The notes beneath the pieces were generated by a model. That model was not told the origin of the DNA, ran no database searches, and saw only the letters and a program-made list of their open reading frames with translations. Source: Sphingomonas astaxanthinifaciens DSM 22298 (lineage in GTDB: Bacteria; Pseudomonadota; Alphaproteobacteria; Sphingomonadales; Sphingomonadaceae). From it: a stretch of DNA of 64,000 bases. Made by a program: the position numbers and the translations under genes. Where the stretch lies: contig NZ_JONN01000001.1 of the NCBI RefSeq assembly GCF_000711715.1, positions 558,001 through 622,000 of the forward strand. Reading direction: 5' to 3'. Positions 24,204 to 36,634 of the stretch are shown here, in pieces (position 1 is the stretch's first letter; the number at the start of each line of letters is the position of its first letter).

Positions 24204-24634
24204 TTGAGGCCGAAGCGGTCGAGCGCCAGCGCCACCTTGGACGGGGCGGAGGCGGTAAGGGCGTCGATGCTGATCAGCGGAACGCTCAGCCCGCAGATGA
24301 CTCGTTCGCGCGAATCGTCGGGCATGCGCTGGACGTCGCTGGTCAGTTCGACCGCCATCGCCACCGGCACGTCCTCGGTGACGGCCATTGGGACGATTCC
24401 CAAGCCCCGGATCTCGAGCTTGCCGCGAATGCTCGCGGGTGCGCTTGCGTAGAGGCGGTCGCCCCGCTTCTGGACCACGGTCTGGTCGTCGGCGACGAGG
24501 GTGAAGCCGCGGTCGATCAGGCGCAGCGCGAGGTCGGACTTGCCCGAGCCCGACAGGCCCGAAATCAGCACCGCGCGGCCGTCGATGGCCACCGTGCTGG
24601 CGTGCAGCGTCTCGTTCGAGAGGCGGATGTTCAT
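24200..24634 (-). CDS. hprK: HPr kinase/phosphorylase, C-terminal-domain-only form
   Basis: A 144-residue kinase phosphorylating HPr on Ser. The Walker A motif is GLSGSGKS (residues 26-33), with ADDQTVVQ and RGKLEIRGLGIVP being the HprK/P signature and 'K3' region. The N-terminal domain of Gram-positive HprK (about 130 residues) is absent, which is normal in alphaproteobacteria. The gene overlaps chvG and rapZ by 4 bases each. Confidence 0.92.
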   Translation of the reverse strand: MNIRLSNETLHASTVAIDGRAVLISGLSGSGKSDLALRLIDRGFTLVADDQTVVQKRGDRLYASAPASIRGKLEIRGLGIVPMAVTEDVPVAMAVELTSDVQRMPDDSRERVICGLSVPLISIDALTASAPSKVALALDRFGLK

Positions 24635-26196
24635 GCCTCACGCCCTTCCGCCGGCGCGGCCGGCAGGCGGATGGTGAAGCGGGCGCCCGAAGGCGCGTCG
24701 TCGCGGTCGGCCACGTCAATCTCCCCGTCATGGCCCTTCACGATCGCACGCGCGATCGCAAGGCCGAGTCCCGAGTGACGACCGAAATCGTCCCCCTCGG
24801 GCCTTACTGAGACGAAGCGGTTAAAAATGGCTTCGCGAACCTGCGCGGGAACGCCCGGGCCCTCGTCGTCGATCCGGATCCGCACCTCGTCGCCGACATG
24901 CGCGACCGCGACCTCGACGAGGCCGCCGGCGGGCGAGAAGCTGATCGCATTGTCGATGAGGTTGTCGATCGCGCGGGCGAGGCGGCTGGGCTCGCCGAGC
25001 ACGATCGCCGAGGCGGCGCGCGGGCGGGCGAAGGCGATTCGCACGTCGCCGGTCAGCCGGCGCTGCTCCCAGCCTTCGCAGATCTGGCCGACGAGCGTGC
25101 CGAGGTCGACCGGTTCGAACGCCGCGCGGGCGAGCTCGGCATCGGTCCGGGCCGCCTCGCCGATGTCGCCGATCAGCCGGTCGAGCCGAAGCACGTCCTG
25201 GCGGACGACGTCAAGCAGCTGGCGGCGCAGGGCGGGATCCTCGATCCGGTCGAGTCCGTCGACCGCGCTGCGGAGCGAGGCGAGGGGGTTTTTCAGCTCG
25301 TGGGTCACGTCGGCCGCGAACGCCTCGATATTGTCGATCCGCAGCCGCAGGGCCTGGCTCATGTCGCTGACCGCACGGGCGAGCAGGCCGATCTCGTCGC
25401 GCCGCTTGGTGAAGCGGGGGACGCGCACCTCGCGCGAGCGGCCGAGCCGGACCCGGTGCGCGGCGAGCGCCAGCCGGTGCAGCGGCCGGGCGATGGTCCG
25501 GGCAAGGAAGAAAGAGAGGAGGAAAGAGACGAGTGCGGCGGCGAACAGCCCGGTGGCGAGCTTGGCGCGCTCCTCGCGGACTGTGCGGGTGAAGTCGCGG
25601 TCGTTCGAGGTGACCAGCAGCACCCTCTCGCCCGGGACCGCGATCGCCGAGGAGATGACGGGGGTGAGGTCGGGGGCATTGCGGACCGCGCCGCTCATCC
25701 CCGGGCCGCGCTTCGCGGCGAGCGCTTCGGGCCAGCGCTGCAGCCGGTCGTCGGCGGGCTCGGCGAAGTCGGCGAGCTGGGGCTGGCCGACCAGCGCGTT
25801 GAAGCCGCGGTCGAGCGCGCGGGCGATCGCCTTGGTCCAGGGCTGGAGCGCGGGATCGCGCAGCCGGTAGGTCGGGCCGGTCGCGGTCCAGCTGTCGCTC
25901 AGCCGCGCGCCGTCTGGACCGTAGAGGCGGAGCCTGGCCCCCGTCATCCGGCCGACCGAAGAGAGATAGGGGTCGATGTCGCCGGGCGCCATGCGCGCCA
26001 CCGCGCCCGCGGCCATTTCGGCGATATTGGCGGTCTGCGCCTCGCGCTCGGCGCGCAGCTGGTTGCGGAAGCTGTCGAGGAACAGCAGCGCCAGCGCCAG
26101 CACGAGCAGGATGATGAGATTGACCGCGAGGATCCGCCGCGACAGCCGCCAGCGCAGCTGCCCGCCGAGCCGGGCCTTGCGATAATCGTCAGCCAT
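24631..26196 (-). CDS. chvG: Sensor histidine kinase ChvG (ExoS-like)
   Basis: A 521-residue membrane sensor kinase. Two membrane segments ([22 protein letters not shown] near residue 25, and [20 protein letters not shown] about residue 220) enclose a periplasmic domain. HAMP, then the His box [20 protein letters not shown] box [11 protein letters not shown], and G boxes IDDEGPGVP and HSGLGLAIA follow. ATG 26196 overlaps the chvI stop by 8 bases. In Rhizobiales this system senses acid or envelope stress via ExoR; no exoR is visible here. Confidence 0.92.
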   Translation of the reverse strand: MADDYRKARLGGQLRWRLSRRILAVNLIILLVLALALLFLDSFRNQLRAEREAQTANIAEMAAGAVARMAPGDIDPYLSSVGRMTGARLRLYGPDGARLSDSWTATGPTYRLRDPALQPWTKAIARALDRGFNALVGQPQLADFAEPADDRLQRWPEALAAKRGPGMSGAVRNAPDLTPVISSAIAVPGERVLLVTSNDRDFTRTVREERAKLATGLFAAALVSFLLSFFLARTIARPLHRLALAAHRVRLGRSREVRVPRFTKRRDEIGLLARAVSDMSQALRLRIDNIEAFAADVTHELKNPLASLRSAVDGLDRIEDPALRRQLLDVVRQDVLRLDRLIGDIGEAARTDAELARAAFEPVDLGTLVGQICEGWEQRRLTGDVRIAFARPRAASAIVLGEPSRLARAIDNLIDNAISFSPAGGLVEVAVAHVGDEVRIRIDDEGPGVPAQVREAIFNRFVSVRPEGDDFGRHSGLGLAIARAIVKGHDGEIDVADRDDAPSGARFTIRLPAAPAEGREA

Positions 26197-26911
26197 CGCT
26201 GAACCGGTAGCCGACGCCATAGAGGGTCTCGATCGCGTCGAAGCCGGGATCACTGGCGCGGAACTTGCGGCGGATCCGCTTGATGTGGCTGTCGATCGTC
26301 CGGTCGTCGACGAACACGTCCTCCTGATAGGCGACGTCGAGCAGCTGGTTGCGGCTCTTTACCACGCCCGGGCGCTGGGCGAGCGCCTCAAGGATCAGGA
26401 ATTCGGTGACGGTGAGGGTCACCGGCTTGCCCGCCCAGCTCACCTGGTGGCGAGCGGGGTCCATCGTCAGCCGCCCGCGCTCGATCACCGCGGGGGCGGG
26501 CTCGTCGCCGGGCGTGGCGACGTTCCGGGCCATTTCGGCGCGGCGCAGGATGGCGCGGATGCGGGCGACCAGCAGCCGCTGGCTGAAAGGCTTGGCGATA
26601 TAGTCGTCGGCCCCGGCGGCGAGCCCGTGCGCCTCGTCCTGCTCCTCGTCCTTGGAGGTCAGGAAGATGACCGGCATCGCCGCCGCCGCGCCGCCGTTCG
26701 AGCGCAGCGCCGCCAGCAGCGAGAGCCCGTCCATCCCCGGCATCTTGATGTCGAACACGCCTAGATCGGCCGGATTGTCGGCCAGTGCCCTCAGCGCGGT
26801 CGTGCCATCGGGATAGAGTCGGGTGACGAAGCCCTCCGCCTGCAAGGCGATCGAGACCGAGGTCAGGATGTTGCGGTCGTCATCCACCAGCGCGATGACC
26901 GGGCTCGTCAT
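26189..26911 (-). CDS. chvI: Response regulator ChvI, OmpR/PhoB type
   Basis: A 240-residue two-component regulator. The receiver domain has acidic ALVDDDRN, the phospho-acceptor Asp54 in [13 protein letters not shown], Thr/Ser in FLTSKDEEQ and Lys in IAKPFS. The C-terminal winged helix follows ([27 protein letters not shown]..., [24 protein letters not shown]). It heads the operon chvI-chvG-hprK-rapZ-ptsM-ptsH and is divergent from pckA, an arrangement conserved in alphaproteobacteria where ChvI influences pckA. Confidence 0.94.
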   Translation of the reverse strand: MTSPVIALVDDDRNILTSVSIALQAEGFVTRLYPDGTTALRALADNPADLGVFDIKMPGMDGLSLLAALRSNGGAAAAMPVIFLTSKDEEQDEAHGLAAGADDYIAKPFSQRLLVARIRAILRRAEMARNVATPGDEPAPAVIERGRLTMDPARHQVSWAGKPVTLTVTEFLILEALAQRPGVVKSRNQLLDVAYQEDVFVDDRTIDSHIKRIRRKFRASDPGFDAIETLYGVGYRFSDG

Positions 26912-27006
26912 GGTCTGGTCCCGTAGCCCAACCGCCCCGACCGCTTCAAGGCGGGGCACCCGGTTTGACCCGGGCAACCTTTTTCGCGCATAGGCGCTTC
27001 ATTCAA

Positions 27007-27020
27007 CGCATACGTATGCG
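27007..27020. promoter_or_regulatory. Perfect 14-bp palindrome in the chvI-pckA spacer
   Basis: CGCATACGTATGCG is its own reverse complement and sits 58 bases before the pckA start in the 166-base divergent region, otherwise featureless. It is a candidate operator for pckA (and possibly chvI); the bound protein is unknown. Confidence 0.45.
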
Positions 27021-27077
27021 GCGGCGGCCCCGGTGTCTGGGTGAGCCGCCGCTTGAGCATGAGCGAAAGGGGTAGAA

Positions 27078-28685
<1,608 letters not shown>

Positions 28686-28707
28686 GGCTTCATGTCCGGC
28701 TGACATG

Positions 28708-28749
28708 AGGGCCTGCCCATCCGCTCGCGCGGACGGGCGGGCCCTTTTG
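28708..28749 (+). terminator. Probable rho-independent terminator after pckA
   Basis: GGGCCTGCCCATCCG and CGGACGGGCGGGCCC form a strong GC stem around CTCGCG, followed by TTTTG. It lies about 23 bases after the pckA stop. Confidence 0.75.
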
Positions 28750-28797
28750 CTTGTGGCGTCCGTTGGAGGGCTTTCCCGACGCGAAAGGCCATTCGAC

Positions 28798-29628
28798 GTG
28801 AAGACCGTGACATTGCCCGGCGGCGAACAGGTTCCGATGCTCGGCCAGGGCACGTGGATGATGGGCGAGCGGCCGGACCGGCGGGCCGAGGAAATGGCGG
28901 CGCTAGAGCTCGGCGCCGACCTCGGCATGACCCTGATCGACACGGCCGAAATGTATGGTGACGGCGCGGCCGAGGAACTGATCGGCGAGGCGCTCGGCCA
29001 CCGCCGTGACGACCTTTTCCTCGTCAGCAAGGCCTATCCGCACCACGCCTCGCGCAGCGCGCTGCCCCGCGCCTGCGAGGCGAGCCTGGCGCGGCTCGGC
29101 ACCGACCGGCTCGACCTCTATCTCCTCCATTGGCGCGGCTCGGTCCCGCTCGAGGAGACGGTCGAGGCGATGCAGGCGCTGAAGCAGGCCGGCAAGATCC
29201 GCCACTGGGGCGTCAGCAACCTCCATACCGACGACATGGAGGAGCTGGTCGAAGCCGGCGGTGCGGCCTGCGCGACCGACCAGATCCTCTACAATTTGAC
29301 GCGCCGCAGGCCCGAGCAGGCGCTGATGCCGTGGCTCGCCCGGCACCAAATCCCGGTCATGGCCTACAGCCCGGTCGAGCAGGGCCGCCTGATCGACCAT
29401 CCGCAGCTGGCGGTAACGGCATCGCGGATGGGAGCGAGCCCGGCGCAGGTCGCGCTCGCCTGGGCAATGCGCAGCGGCGATGTGATCGCCATTCCCAAGG
29501 CAGGTTCGCCAGCCCACGTCCGCGACAATCGCGCCGCCGCCGACCTCGTCATTCCCGACGACGAGCTCGCCGCGCTCGACGCCGCCTTCCCGGTCCCGGC
29601 GCAGCCGGTGCCGCTCGAGATGCTCTAG
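28798..29628 (+). CDS. Aldo/keto reductase
   Basis: A 276-residue NADPH-dependent (beta/alpha)8 reductase of the 2,5-diketo-gluconate-reductase-like group. GTWMMGE, then LIDTAEMYGDGAAEELIGEAL (catalytic Asp and Tyr), LFLVSKAYPHHAS (Lys), DLYLLHWRG (His) make the catalytic tetrad; IAIPKAGSPAHVRDN binds the NADPH phosphate. The GTG start at 28798 is preferred: the upstream in-frame stretch overlaps the pckA terminator. Substrate unknown. The TAG stop shares CTAG with the DUF885 gene. Confidence 0.9.
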   Translation: MKTVTLPGGEQVPMLGQGTWMMGERPDRRAEEMAALELGADLGMTLIDTAEMYGDGAAEELIGEALGHRRDDLFLVSKAYPHHASRSALPRACEASLARLGTDRLDLYLLHWRGSVPLEETVEAMQALKQAGKIRHWGVSNLHTDDMEELVEAGGAACATDQILYNLTRRRPEQALMPWLARHQIPVMAYSPVEQGRLIDHPQLAVTASRMGASPAQVALAWAMRSGDVIAIPKAGSPAHVRDNRAAADLVIPDDELAALDAAFPVPAQPVPLEML

Positions 29629-31469
29629 GCGCGGCCGCCCTTGCCGCGGATATATTCGCCGACGTTGAGGGCGAGCACGTCCATCGGGACATTGCCACCG
29701 AGCACCACCGCATCGTCGAAGTCGCGCAGGTCGTAAGCCGACCCAAGCGCCGCCTGCGCGCGCTCGCGCTGGCGGACGATCGCCTGGTGGCCGATCTCGT
29801 AACCGCAGGCCTGGCCCGGCCAGCTGCAATAACGATCGACCTCGCTCGCCACCTCGAGCGGATTGGAGCCATTGCGTTCGACGAAGAACTGCACGCCCTG
29901 CTCGCGGGTCCAGCGCTTGGCGTGGAGCCCGGTGTCGACCACCAGCCGGCAGGCGCGGAAGGCGATCGACTGGAGATAGCCGAGGCGTCCGGCAGGAAAA
30001 TCGTCGAACACGCCAAGCTCGTCCGCCAGCTGCTCGGCGTAGAGCGCCCAGCCTTCGCTATAGGCATTGAAGGCGAGGAGGGTGCGGATGAGCGGCAGCT
30101 GGAAGGTGTATTCGCCCTGCCAGACGTGCCCGGGAATGGCCTCGTGGTGGGCGAGGTCGGGAAGGCTCACCCGGCTGTGGAGGTCGGTGGTGCGAAGGTT
30201 GATCCAGAACTTGCCCGGGATCTTGCCGTCGGGCGAACCGGGCCCGCCATAGGCGCCGGGCGCGCCGGGCTCCTCCTCGGGAGGCAGGCGCTTCACCTCG
30301 AGATTGCCCTTCACCAGCGTGCGGAAGGCGCGCGGCAATTCCTTGCGGATGATGCCCAGCCGCTCCTGGATGAAGGCCATGATCTGGGCGCGGCCGGGAT
30401 CGCCGTCCGCGAACTTGTAGCGCGGGTCGACCGCCAGCGCGCGCATCCGCTGCCCGACCGAACCTTGGGCGAGCCCGAGCTGGCGCAGCAGCGGGTCCAT
30501 CCGCGCGTGGAGCGCGTCGAGCGTCGAGAGGCCGAGCTGGTGGATCTCCTCGGGCGTCATTGCCGTGGTCGTGCTGGCCCGGAGCGCCCAAGAATAATAA
30601 GCATCGCCGCCCGGCCGCGCCCACATGCCCGCCTGGTCGGTCGCGCGCGGGCGCTGGCGGCGAAGCTCGGCGATCTGGCGCTGGAGGGCGGGCGCGACCT
30701 GGCCGGTCGCAATGGCCCGGGCGCGCCGGTCCCAGTCGCCGGCGATGCCCTTTTCGCGGGTCCGGCGAACGAGGCTCTCGACCAGCCCGCCGCCCTTGGC
30801 CGCATCCTCGGCCGAGCGGCTCATCTGGGTGATCGCCTTGTCGATCAGGAAACCGGGCGGGACGAGTCCCTTGGCCGCGGCGTCCTGCATCCGGGCCAGT
30901 TCGCCGTCGAGTACCGCGGGATATTGGGCGAGCCGCGAAACATAGGCCTCGGCATCCTCGCGGGTCTCGATCAGGTGATCGGTGTCGAGGAAGCGCGGCA
31001 CGTCGAGATAGGCGCCGGTATTCTGGATCACGACATAGGGCGTGTTGCGCCAGCCCCCCACCGCGACGTCGCCATAGGGCAAGGCGAAGCCTTCCAGCGC
31101 CGTGCGATAGGTCGAGCGGATGACCTCGAGCGTGGTCCGGGTCGAATGGTCGAGCGCGGCGAAGTCGGCGCCGTCGAGCACGGCCAGGTCCTCGCGCAGC
31201 CCCGCGGCATAACGCGCCTGGCCGGCCGGACTGCGGTCGCCGAGCTGGCCCTTCAATGCCCCCCAGCGACCCTTGTCGACATTGTTCGAGCTCGCCGCCT
31301 CGGGATTGAAGCGGAGGAATCGGTCGGTGATCCGGTCGATCAGCGTATCGGTTTCGGCCTTGCCGAGCGGCCGCTTGCCCCCGGTGACGGTGCCCGGCGT
31401 GGCGCAGGCGGCGAGCGCGGTGGTCGAAGCGGCGGCGGCAAGCGCCTGGCGGCGGGTGAGGGCGGTCAT
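29625..31469 (-). CDS. DUF885 family protein, exported
   Basis: A 614-residue protein of the DUF885 peptidase-like family. The N-terminus has a Tat-like TRRQALAAAASTTALAAC signal ending in a possible lipobox (LAAC). The zinc-peptidase-like motif LAHHEAIPGHVWQG (HExxPGH) and the later EGWALYAEQLADELG are the family's conserved catalytic-looking features, as in metallo-carboxypeptidases. GGAGG sits 5 bases before ATG 31469. Activity is inferred from the motif; no DUF885 substrate is implied by the context. Confidence 0.9.
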   Translation of the reverse strand: MTALTRRQALAAAASTTALAACATPGTVTGGKRPLGKAETDTLIDRITDRFLRFNPEAASSNNVDKGRWGALKGQLGDRSPAGQARYAAGLREDLAVLDGADFAALDHSTRTTLEVIRSTYRTALEGFALPYGDVAVGGWRNTPYVVIQNTGAYLDVPRFLDTDHLIETREDAEAYVSRLAQYPAVLDGELARMQDAAAKGLVPPGFLIDKAITQMSRSAEDAAKGGGLVESLVRRTREKGIAGDWDRRARAIATGQVAPALQRQIAELRRQRPRATDQAGMWARPGGDAYYSWALRASTTTAMTPEEIHQLGLSTLDALHARMDPLLRQLGLAQGSVGQRMRALAVDPRYKFADGDPGRAQIMAFIQERLGIIRKELPRAFRTLVKGNLEVKRLPPEEEPGAPGAYGGPGSPDGKIPGKFWINLRTTDLHSRVSLPDLAHHEAIPGHVWQGEYTFQLPLIRTLLAFNAYSEGWALYAEQLADELGVFDDFPAGRLGYLQSIAFRACRLVVDTGLHAKRWTREQGVQFFVERNGSNPLEVASEVDRYCSWPGQACGYEIGHQAIVRQRERAQAALGSAYDLRDFDDAVVLGGNVPMDVLALNVGEYIRGKGGRA

Positions 31470-31479
31470 CAAATCCTCC

Positions 31480-31552
31480 GTCGCCCCGGCGCAGGCCGGG
31501 GCCTCAGCGTTACACGGCGCTGCCCGAGGTCCCGGCCTGCGCCGGGGCGACG
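31480..31552. repeat. Inverted repeat, 'CGTCGCCCCGGCGCAGGCCGG' type
   Basis: Arms CGTCGCCCCGGCGCAGGCC (from 31480) and GGCCTGCGCCGGGGCGACG (to 31552) face each other over about 25 bases. The right arm lies inside the last codons of nfeD. Confidence 0.8.
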
Positions 31553-31989
31553 TTAGGGGAGGGGCGCACCATCAGGCAATTGCCTTCGACACCGACGATC
31601 TCCACCCGCTCGCCGGGGGCGGCCGGCCCACCGCGCGCGCTCCATTCGCTGTCGCCGAGCCGGACCCGGCCGTTGTGGTCGTCGATCGTGCTCACTGCGA
31701 CCGCCGTCCGGCCGACCAGCGCGCCCGAGCGGTCGTTGAGATGCCTAGCCGAGCTCGGCACCGGCCGGTTCGCATAGACCTTGCGCCCGAAATAGACCGC
31801 CACCGCGGTGTAGATGGCGAACAGGGCGAGCGCGGGCGCCAGCCCGAAGTCGAACAGTAGCACGAACAGGCCGGTAATCATCGCGGCGACGCCGATGAAC
31901 AGCAGGAAGAACCCCGGCGCGACCACCTCGGCGATGAGCAGCAGGACGCCGCCGATCAGCCACCACCAGCCCTGCGCGATCCCGTCCAT
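31510..31989 (-). CDS. NfeD-like membrane protein
   Basis: A 159-residue NfeD short-form protein: two or three membrane segments in residues 5-70 (WWWLIGGVLLLIAEVVAPGFFLLFIGVAAMITG) and a C-terminal OB-fold domain (ALVGRTAVAV, GRVRLGDSEWSARGG, GERVEIVGVEGNCLMVRP). It works with SPFH/stomatin proteins in membrane-domain organisation; the stomatin-like gene lies 4 bases upstream. The last ~13 residues (after MVRPSP, NVAPAQAGTSG...) are encoded by the dispersed repeat at 31480-31552, so the native C-terminus was extended by repeat insertion. Confidence 0.9.
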   Translation of the reverse strand: MDGIAQGWWWLIGGVLLLIAEVVAPGFFLLFIGVAAMITGLFVLLFDFGLAPALALFAIYTAVAVYFGRKVYANRPVPSSARHLNDRSGALVGRTAVAVSTIDDHNGRVRLGDSEWSARGGPAAPGERVEIVGVEGNCLMVRPSPNVAPAQAGTSGSAV

Positions 31990-31993
31990 CGGC

Positions 31994-32959
31994 TCAGGCC
32001 TGCGGGATGCCGGGAACGACCCGCGGCTTGGCCGGCGCGGGCTTCTCGGGCGCATCGCTGAATGCCGCCTTGGCGAGCTCGCCGATCCCGCCGAGGCTGC
32101 CGATCAGCTGGGTCGCCTCGACCGGGAAGAGGATGGTCTTGGCATTGGGACTGTCGGCGAACTTGCCGAGCGCCTCGACATACTTCTGGGCGATGAAATA
32201 ATTGATCGCCTGGGTGTTTCCGCCGGCGATCGCGTCGCTGACCGACTTGGTCGCCGCCGCCTCGGCCTGCGCCGCGCGCTCGCGTGCCTCGGCCTCGCGG
32301 AAGGCGGCTTCCTTCATCCCTTCGGCCGAGAGGATCTTGGCCTGCTTCTCGCCCTCGGCGCGGAGGATCTCGGACTGGCGCATGCCCTCGCTCTCGAGGA
32401 TCGCGGCGCGCTTCTCGCGCTCGGCCTTCATCTGGCGGGTCATGGCGTTGACGATGTCGGCGGGAGGGCGGATGTCCTTGAGTTCGACGCGGGTGATCTT
32501 CACCCCCCAGCTTTCGGTCGCATGATCGACCACCTGCAGCAGCCGGACGTTGATCTCGTCGCGCTTCGACAGGGTCTCGTCGAGGTCCATCGAGCCCATC
32601 ACCGTGCGCAGGTTGGTGGTCGAGAGGGCGAGGATGGCGGTGTAGAGGTCGCTCACCTCATAGGCCGCCTTGGCCGGGTCGAGGACCTGGAAGAAGACCA
32701 CCCCGTCGACAGCCACCATGGCATTGTCCTTGGTGATGATCTCCTGGCCCGGGATGTCGAGCACCTGCTCCATCATGTTGATCTTGCGCCCGACGCGGTA
32801 GAAAAAGGCGGGGACGAAATTGAAGCCCGGCTCCGCGACGCGGATGAAGCGACCGAAATGCTCGATCGTGTAGCGATAGCCCTGGTTGACGATCTTGATG
32901 CTCATCATGACGAAAAGCACCGCAAACACGGCCACGAACAACAGGAACGTCTCGATCAT
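31994..32959 (-). CDS. SPFH domain/Band 7 (stomatin-like, QmcA-type) protein
   Basis: A 321-residue membrane-anchored scaffold. The N-terminal membrane hairpin (FLLFVAVFAVLFVMM) is followed by the SPFH domain (VNQGYRYTIEHFGRFIRVAEPGFNF, DNAMVAVDGVVFFQVLDP, LRTVMGSMDLDETLSKRDEIN, ITRVELKDIRPP) and a long Ala/Glu coiled coil (about residues 170-245). It forms a two-gene operon with nfeD, a conserved pair in bacteria. Confidence 0.92.
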   Translation of the reverse strand: MIETFLLFVAVFAVLFVMMSIKIVNQGYRYTIEHFGRFIRVAEPGFNFVPAFFYRVGRKINMMEQVLDIPGQEIITKDNAMVAVDGVVFFQVLDPAKAAYEVSDLYTAILALSTTNLRTVMGSMDLDETLSKRDEINVRLLQVVDHATESWGVKITRVELKDIRPPADIVNAMTRQMKAEREKRAAILESEGMRQSEILRAEGEKQAKILSAEGMKEAAFREAEARERAAQAEAAATKSVSDAIAGGNTQAINYFIAQKYVEALGKFADSPNAKTILFPVEATQLIGSLGGIGELAKAAFSDAPEKPAPAKPRVVPGIPQA

Positions 32960-33025
32960 GTTTTCCCCCAGCGGAACAGGCCCGCATCATGCGCGCGCGG
33001 CGGGCCCAAGCGAAGCGAAATCGGC

Positions 33026-35339
<2,314 letters not shown>

Positions 35340-35357
35340 GGGCAGCGCTGGACAGCT

Positions 35358-35437
35358 CGTTCGTCCTGAGCGTAGTCGAAGGACCTTGGACCAGCGCCCT
35401 TCGACTACGCGCTTCGCGCTTCGCTCAGGACGAACGA
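35358..35437. repeat. Inverted repeat, 'CCTGAGCGAAGTCGAAGG' type
   Basis: CGTTCGTCCTGAGCGTAGTC... faces a right arm with TCAGGACGAACGA. The right arm carries an extra GCGCTTCGC insertion, a duplication within the element. Same family as 15711-15775. Confidence 0.8.
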
Positions 35438-35453
35438 TCATGGCGACATCGGC

Positions 35454-36608
35454 ATGACCCCCGCCGCCCGGGCCCAGGCCGCGATCGAGATCCTCGATTC
35501 CGTGATCGCCTCCGCGCGGGACGATGGCGCGCCCGCCGACGCGCTCGTCTCGGCCTATTTCAAGACCCGCCGCTATGCCGGATCGAAGGACCGGCGCGCG
35601 GTGCGCGAGCTTGTCTTCCAGGCGATCCGTCACGCGGGCGAGACCCCGGCGAGCGGCCGCGCGGCGCTGCTCCCGCTGGCGGCCGAGCTGTTCGATGGCA
35701 GTCCGCATGGTCCCGCCGTCCCGACCGGGGGCGAGCCGCGCGCCGTGCCCGGCGTCGTGCCCGAGTGGCTCGTCCCCCTGCTGTCGCCGCTGGTTGCCCC
35801 CGCCGAATGGCCCGCGCTGACCGAGCGCGCGCCGCTCGACCTGCGCGCCAACCTCGCCCGCACGACCCGTGACGCCATGGCGGCGCATTTCGGCGCCGAG
35901 CCGACCCCGCTCAGCCCCTGGGGGCTGCGCCTTCCTCCCGACGCCGCGGTCAGCGCCGATCCCGTCTTCGCGGACGGCCTCGTCGAGGTGCAGGACGAGG
36001 GCAGCCAGCTGATCGCGCTCGCCTGCGAGCCCGCGGACGGCCGGACCTACGTCGACCTCTGCGCCGGGGCAGGGGGCAAGGCACTCGCGCTCGCCAGTGC
36101 CGCGCCGACCGCCCGGGTCATCGCCTGCGACACCAACCTCCAGCGCCTGCGCAAGCTCGCTCCCCGCGCCGAGCGGGCCGGGGCGACCGTCGAGACCCGG
36201 TTGCTCGATCTTCCCCGCGAGGCCGAGGCGCTGGCCGATCTTCACGGCCAGGCCGATTGCGTGCTGGTCGACGCGCCCTGCTCGGGTTCGGGCACCTGGC
36301 GCCGCAATCCCGAGGGGCGCTGGCGGCTGACCCCCGAGCGCCTAGGCCGCCTCACCGCCTTGCAGGCGCGCGTCCTCGACCTCGCCGCCCCATTGGTGAA
36401 GCCCGGCGGCACCCTCGTCTATGCGGTCTGCTCCCTGCTGGCGCGCGAAGGGGCGCAGCAGGCCGCGGCCTTCCTCAGCCGCCATTCAGCATTTTCGCCT
36501 ATGGATATCGGTCTGGACGTCGGGCGTTCGGATGGGGTGGGCCGGCTTCTCACCCCGGGACACGACCGAACCGACGGCTTTTTCATCGCGCGGTTCCGGT
36601 CTACATGA
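35454..36608 (+). CDS. RsmB/NOP-type RNA cytosine-C5 methyltransferase
   Basis: A 384-residue SAM-dependent m5C methyltransferase. The N-terminal NusB-like part (FKTRRYAGSKDRRAVRELVFQAIRHAGE) is followed by the catalytic core: YVDLCAGAGGKALALAS (SAM), ACDTNLQRLRKLAPRAER, DAPCSGSGTWRRNPEGRWR (cysteine of motif IV) and VKPGGTLVYAVCSLLAREGAQQ (catalytic Cys, motif VI). Two cysteines confirm the RCMT family. The exact base modified (16S C967 by analogy with RsmB) is inferred. Confidence 0.9.
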   Translation: MTPAARAQAAIEILDSVIASARDDGAPADALVSAYFKTRRYAGSKDRRAVRELVFQAIRHAGETPASGRAALLPLAAELFDGSPHGPAVPTGGEPRAVPGVVPEWLVPLLSPLVAPAEWPALTERAPLDLRANLARTTRDAMAAHFGAEPTPLSPWGLRLPPDAAVSADPVFADGLVEVQDEGSQLIALACEPADGRTYVDLCAGAGGKALALASAAPTARVIACDTNLQRLRKLAPRAERAGATVETRLLDLPREAEALADLHGQADCVLVDAPCSGSGTWRRNPEGRWRLTPERLGRLTALQARVLDLAAPLVKPGGTLVYAVCSLLAREGAQQAAAFLSRHSAFSPMDIGLDVGRSDGVGRLLTPGHDRTDGFFIARFRST

Positions 36609-36634
36609 TCGGTTCCGACTGGAAGGATGTGCTG

